A stretch of DNA of 6,814 nucleotides from Anaerolineales bacterium UBA6668 (lineage in GTDB: Bacteria; Chloroflexota; Anaerolineae; Anaerolineales; UBA6668), in assembly GCA_002455215.1 (NCBI GenBank), contig DKKK01000018.1, positions 15,828 to 22,641 of the forward strand, given 5' to 3'. The notes beneath the pieces are model-generated. The model saw only the letters and a list, made by a program, of their open reading frames with translations, ran no database searches and was not told the DNA's origin. Positions 5,511 through 6,814 of the stretch are shown here, piece after piece (within the stretch, counting starts at the first letter, position 1; each line of letters opens with the position of its first letter). Both the position numbers and the translations under genes were made by a program.

Positions 5511-5864
5511 ATGTTTCAGCAAGCTCGTTCTCCCAAGGGGACACTTCACCTAAGGTTTTCCAACCACGTTAATATTGTGGATGCCAGAAGGTTGCGGGCG
5601 CATTTGCAAAATTTGCGTGAGGAAGGAAATACCTGCTTCTTAGTGGATTTATCGCAGGTGCAAGTGGTTGATGCCGCTGTCATGGGCGTTTTGCTTTTTC
5701 ATGCCCACAAATGTGCGCAGGTGGGTGGGTACTGCCAGTGGGTTTTGCCCAAATCTTTGCAAGTGCGTGAGTATCTCAGCCAAATTTTAAGTATGAAGCG
5801 TTTAAGTTTTTTTGAAAATACCCGTTCCGCAATGGGGTATCTAAAAACGCTACCTAGCGCTTAG
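5511..5864 (+). CDS. Single-domain STAS protein (anti-anti-sigma-like) without the phospho-serine
   Basis: The protein has 117 residues and is a stand-alone STAS domain, the fold of SpoIIAA/RsbV-type anti-anti-sigma factors, which bind anti-sigma kinases or other partners in the cytoplasm. The N-terminal strands (about 10-16, and the helix from about 23) lead to the hallmark VDLSQVQVVDAAVMGVLLF at 45-63, followed by helix HAHKCAQVGG, a strand QWVLPK and the closing helix NTRSAMGYL. In classic members the hallmark reads D-S-S-G-L-G; here it is D54-A55-A56-V57-M58-G59. The serine that an anti-sigma kinase phosphorylates is absent, and on-off control by that route is unlikely. The ATG is firmly set by AGGAGGT (5500-5506) 4 bases upstream, much stronger than the ribosome sites of the neighbouring minus-strand genes. 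It is divergent from an orphan response regulator, and no sigma or anti-sigma gene is in view. Confidence 0.85.
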   Translation: MFQQARSPKGTLHLRFSNHVNIVDARRLRAHLQNLREEGNTCFLVDLSQVQVVDAAVMGVLLFHAHKCAQVGGYCQWVLPKSLQVREYLSQILSMKRLSFFENTRSAMGYLKTLPSA

Positions 5865-6814
5865 TCGAGTTGGATAGGGGGCAGTTCACAGCGCAAGCGT
5901 GTTGGTTGACGTTGCCCCAAGAGATAGCTTGCCTGAATGAGTTGGTGAATTTGGCTGGTGCCTTGATAAATGGTTGCCGCGCGTGCATTGCGTAAATGCC
6001 GCGCAATATCATATTGGTCGCGATAGCCTGCCGCCCCCAGCACTTGCATAGCATCATTGGCGGTTTGCCATGCGGCTTCGGTACAATACCACTTTGCCGC
6101 ACTGCTTTCGCGGGTGGCGCGTTCCCCCCGATTTTTTAGCCAGCCCACCTGACGCACATAAGTTTCGCCCAAGTCTATGCGTTGTTGCATCCCTGCTAAC
6201 AATTGTTGTATCAACTGGGTTTCGGCAATCGGCTTGCCAAAGGCAATGCGTTGTTTGGCATAGGCAACTGCTTGCGCGAGACAGGCTTTCATTAGTCCGA
6301 TAGACCCTGCCGCCACCACAAAGCGTGCCATGTCTAGTGCGCTCATCGCAATCTTAAAGCCTTCTCCTTCCCAACCAAGCCGATTCTCGCTCGGCACAAA
6401 CACATTCTCCAGCCGGATCCAGCCTGTATTGCTACTGAATACGCCAAACTTGTCGGCGTATTGCCCATCGGTAATGCCAGCGCTTTTGCTAGGCAGTAGA
6501 AACGCCGAGATGCCACTTGCCCCAGCGGAGGGATTGGTTTTTGCAAAGTACAGATAGACATCGGCAATTTGGGCATTGGTTATCCAAACCTTTTCGCCGT
6601 TGAGCAGGTAGCCATTTTCTACCGCTTGGGCGGTGCTTTGCAAGTTGGCGACATCACTCCCGGCATCGGCTTCGTTGAGTGCAAAAGCCGCCAATCGGGA
6701 GCCACTGGCTAGCTCGGGGAGCCAGGTTTCCCGCTGAGAGTCCGTGCCCCATTGCCAGATACTTAGCGCACACAGCCCTAGATGTACGGCAACCCACTCG
6801 CGTAAACTGCTATC
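5861..6814 (-). CDS. Acyl-CoA dehydrogenase family flavoprotein with substituted catalytic glutamate (5' end outside window)
   Basis: The frame is open from the right edge to TAA at 5863-5861, so the last 317 residues are seen; roughly 60-70 N-terminal residues are missing. Numbering the visible part from 1: VHLGLCALSIWQWG (11-24) belongs to the N-terminal helical domain. FALNEADAGSD (44-54) and WITNA (77-81) form the FAD/substrate segment of the middle beta domain. RIAFGKPI (189-196) and the Q-L-GAAGYRD region (257-265) make the C-terminal helical FAD-binding domain. The family oxidises acyl-CoA thioesters to 2-enoyl-CoAs and passes electrons to ETF. The usual base in the YEGT motif is Gln284 here (YQGT, codon 5965-5963). 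The alternative site used by isovaleryl-CoA dehydrogenases is Ala163 (LDMAR). The fold and FAD motifs look intact, so it may be non-dehydrogenating, a partner subunit, or use another base. The gene ends tail to tail with the STAS gene, sharing stop-codon bases. Confidence 0.92.
   Translation of the reverse strand, partial: DSSLREWVAVHLGLCALSIWQWGTDSQRETWLPELASGSRLAAFALNEADAGSDVANLQSTAQAVENGYLLNGEKVWITNAQIADVYLYFAKTNPSAGASGISAFLLPSKSAGITDGQYADKFGVFSSNTGWIRLENVFVPSENRLGWEGEGFKIAMSALDMARFVVAAGSIGLMKACLAQAVAYAKQRIAFGKPIAETQLIQQLLAGMQQRIDLGETYVRQVGWLKNRGERATRESSAAKWYCTEAAWQTANDAMQVLGAAGYRDQYDIARHLRNARAATIYQGTSQIHQLIQASYLLGQRQPTRLRCELPPIQLD

Noticed and set aside
6692..6694. TTG as the start of the acyl-CoA dehydrogenase.
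   Set aside because: The 40 codons upstream to the right edge read as the family's N-terminal helical domain, so the gene simply runs off the window.

Overview
The window is an ordinary-looking bacterial chromosome segment of roughly even base composition. It carries six protein genes plus one possible micro-gene, and two of the genes run off the edges. The malate dehydrogenase is of the LDH-like class and reads most like those of Chloroflexota (Chloroflexus-type), and DUF1385 proteins also occur in that group. A Chloroflexota or similar deep-branching bacterium is therefore the best guess, from memory of the families only. No mobile element, CRISPR array, tRNA or rRNA is visible.

Layout. 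(1) 1-921, plus strand: the 3' part of a gene for a probable alpha/alpha-toroid protein with a C-terminal membrane anchor. (2) 1111-2073, plus: a zinc-free quinone-oxidoreductase-type MDR enzyme with its own TATAAT box. (3) 2133-2177: a perfect 20-bp hairpin that can end transcription from both sides. (4) 3142-2195, minus: malate dehydrogenase (mdh). (5) 4138-3215, minus: a DUF1385 (YqhQ-like) membrane protein, 72 nt upstream of mdh and possibly co-transcribed with it. (6) 5203-4484, minus: an OmpR-type response regulator with no kinase in view. (7) 5511-5864, plus: a single-domain STAS protein, divergent from the regulator. (8) 6814-5861, minus: an acyl-CoA dehydrogenase lacking its N-terminus because of the window edge. 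Its stop codon overlaps that of the STAS gene.

The most notable result is in the non-coding DNA around the response regulator. The stretch upstream of the regulator, the stretch upstream of DUF1385, and a stretch just behind the regulator are three co-linear, same-orientation copies of one promoter-plus-leader module about 150 bp long. Each has a TATA(C/G)(T/C) box about 127-130 nt before an ATG, a TATTCG block near the expected transcript start, a pyrimidine-rich block, and TCAAACA 26-30 nt before the ATG. The module moves the likely DUF1385 start to 4138 and points to a possible 34-residue micro-ORF (4371-4267) behind the third copy. A dyad over the regulator's -35 box, a 15-bp palindrome and an attenuator-like hairpin decorate these regions. 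Together they suggest a small local regulon (regulator, micro-ORF or RNA, DUF1385 and perhaps mdh) under common control.

Two proteins have changed key residues. The acyl-CoA dehydrogenase has Gln and Ala at the two positions where the family places its catalytic glutamate. The STAS protein has Ala where anti-anti-sigma factors carry the phosphorylated serine.
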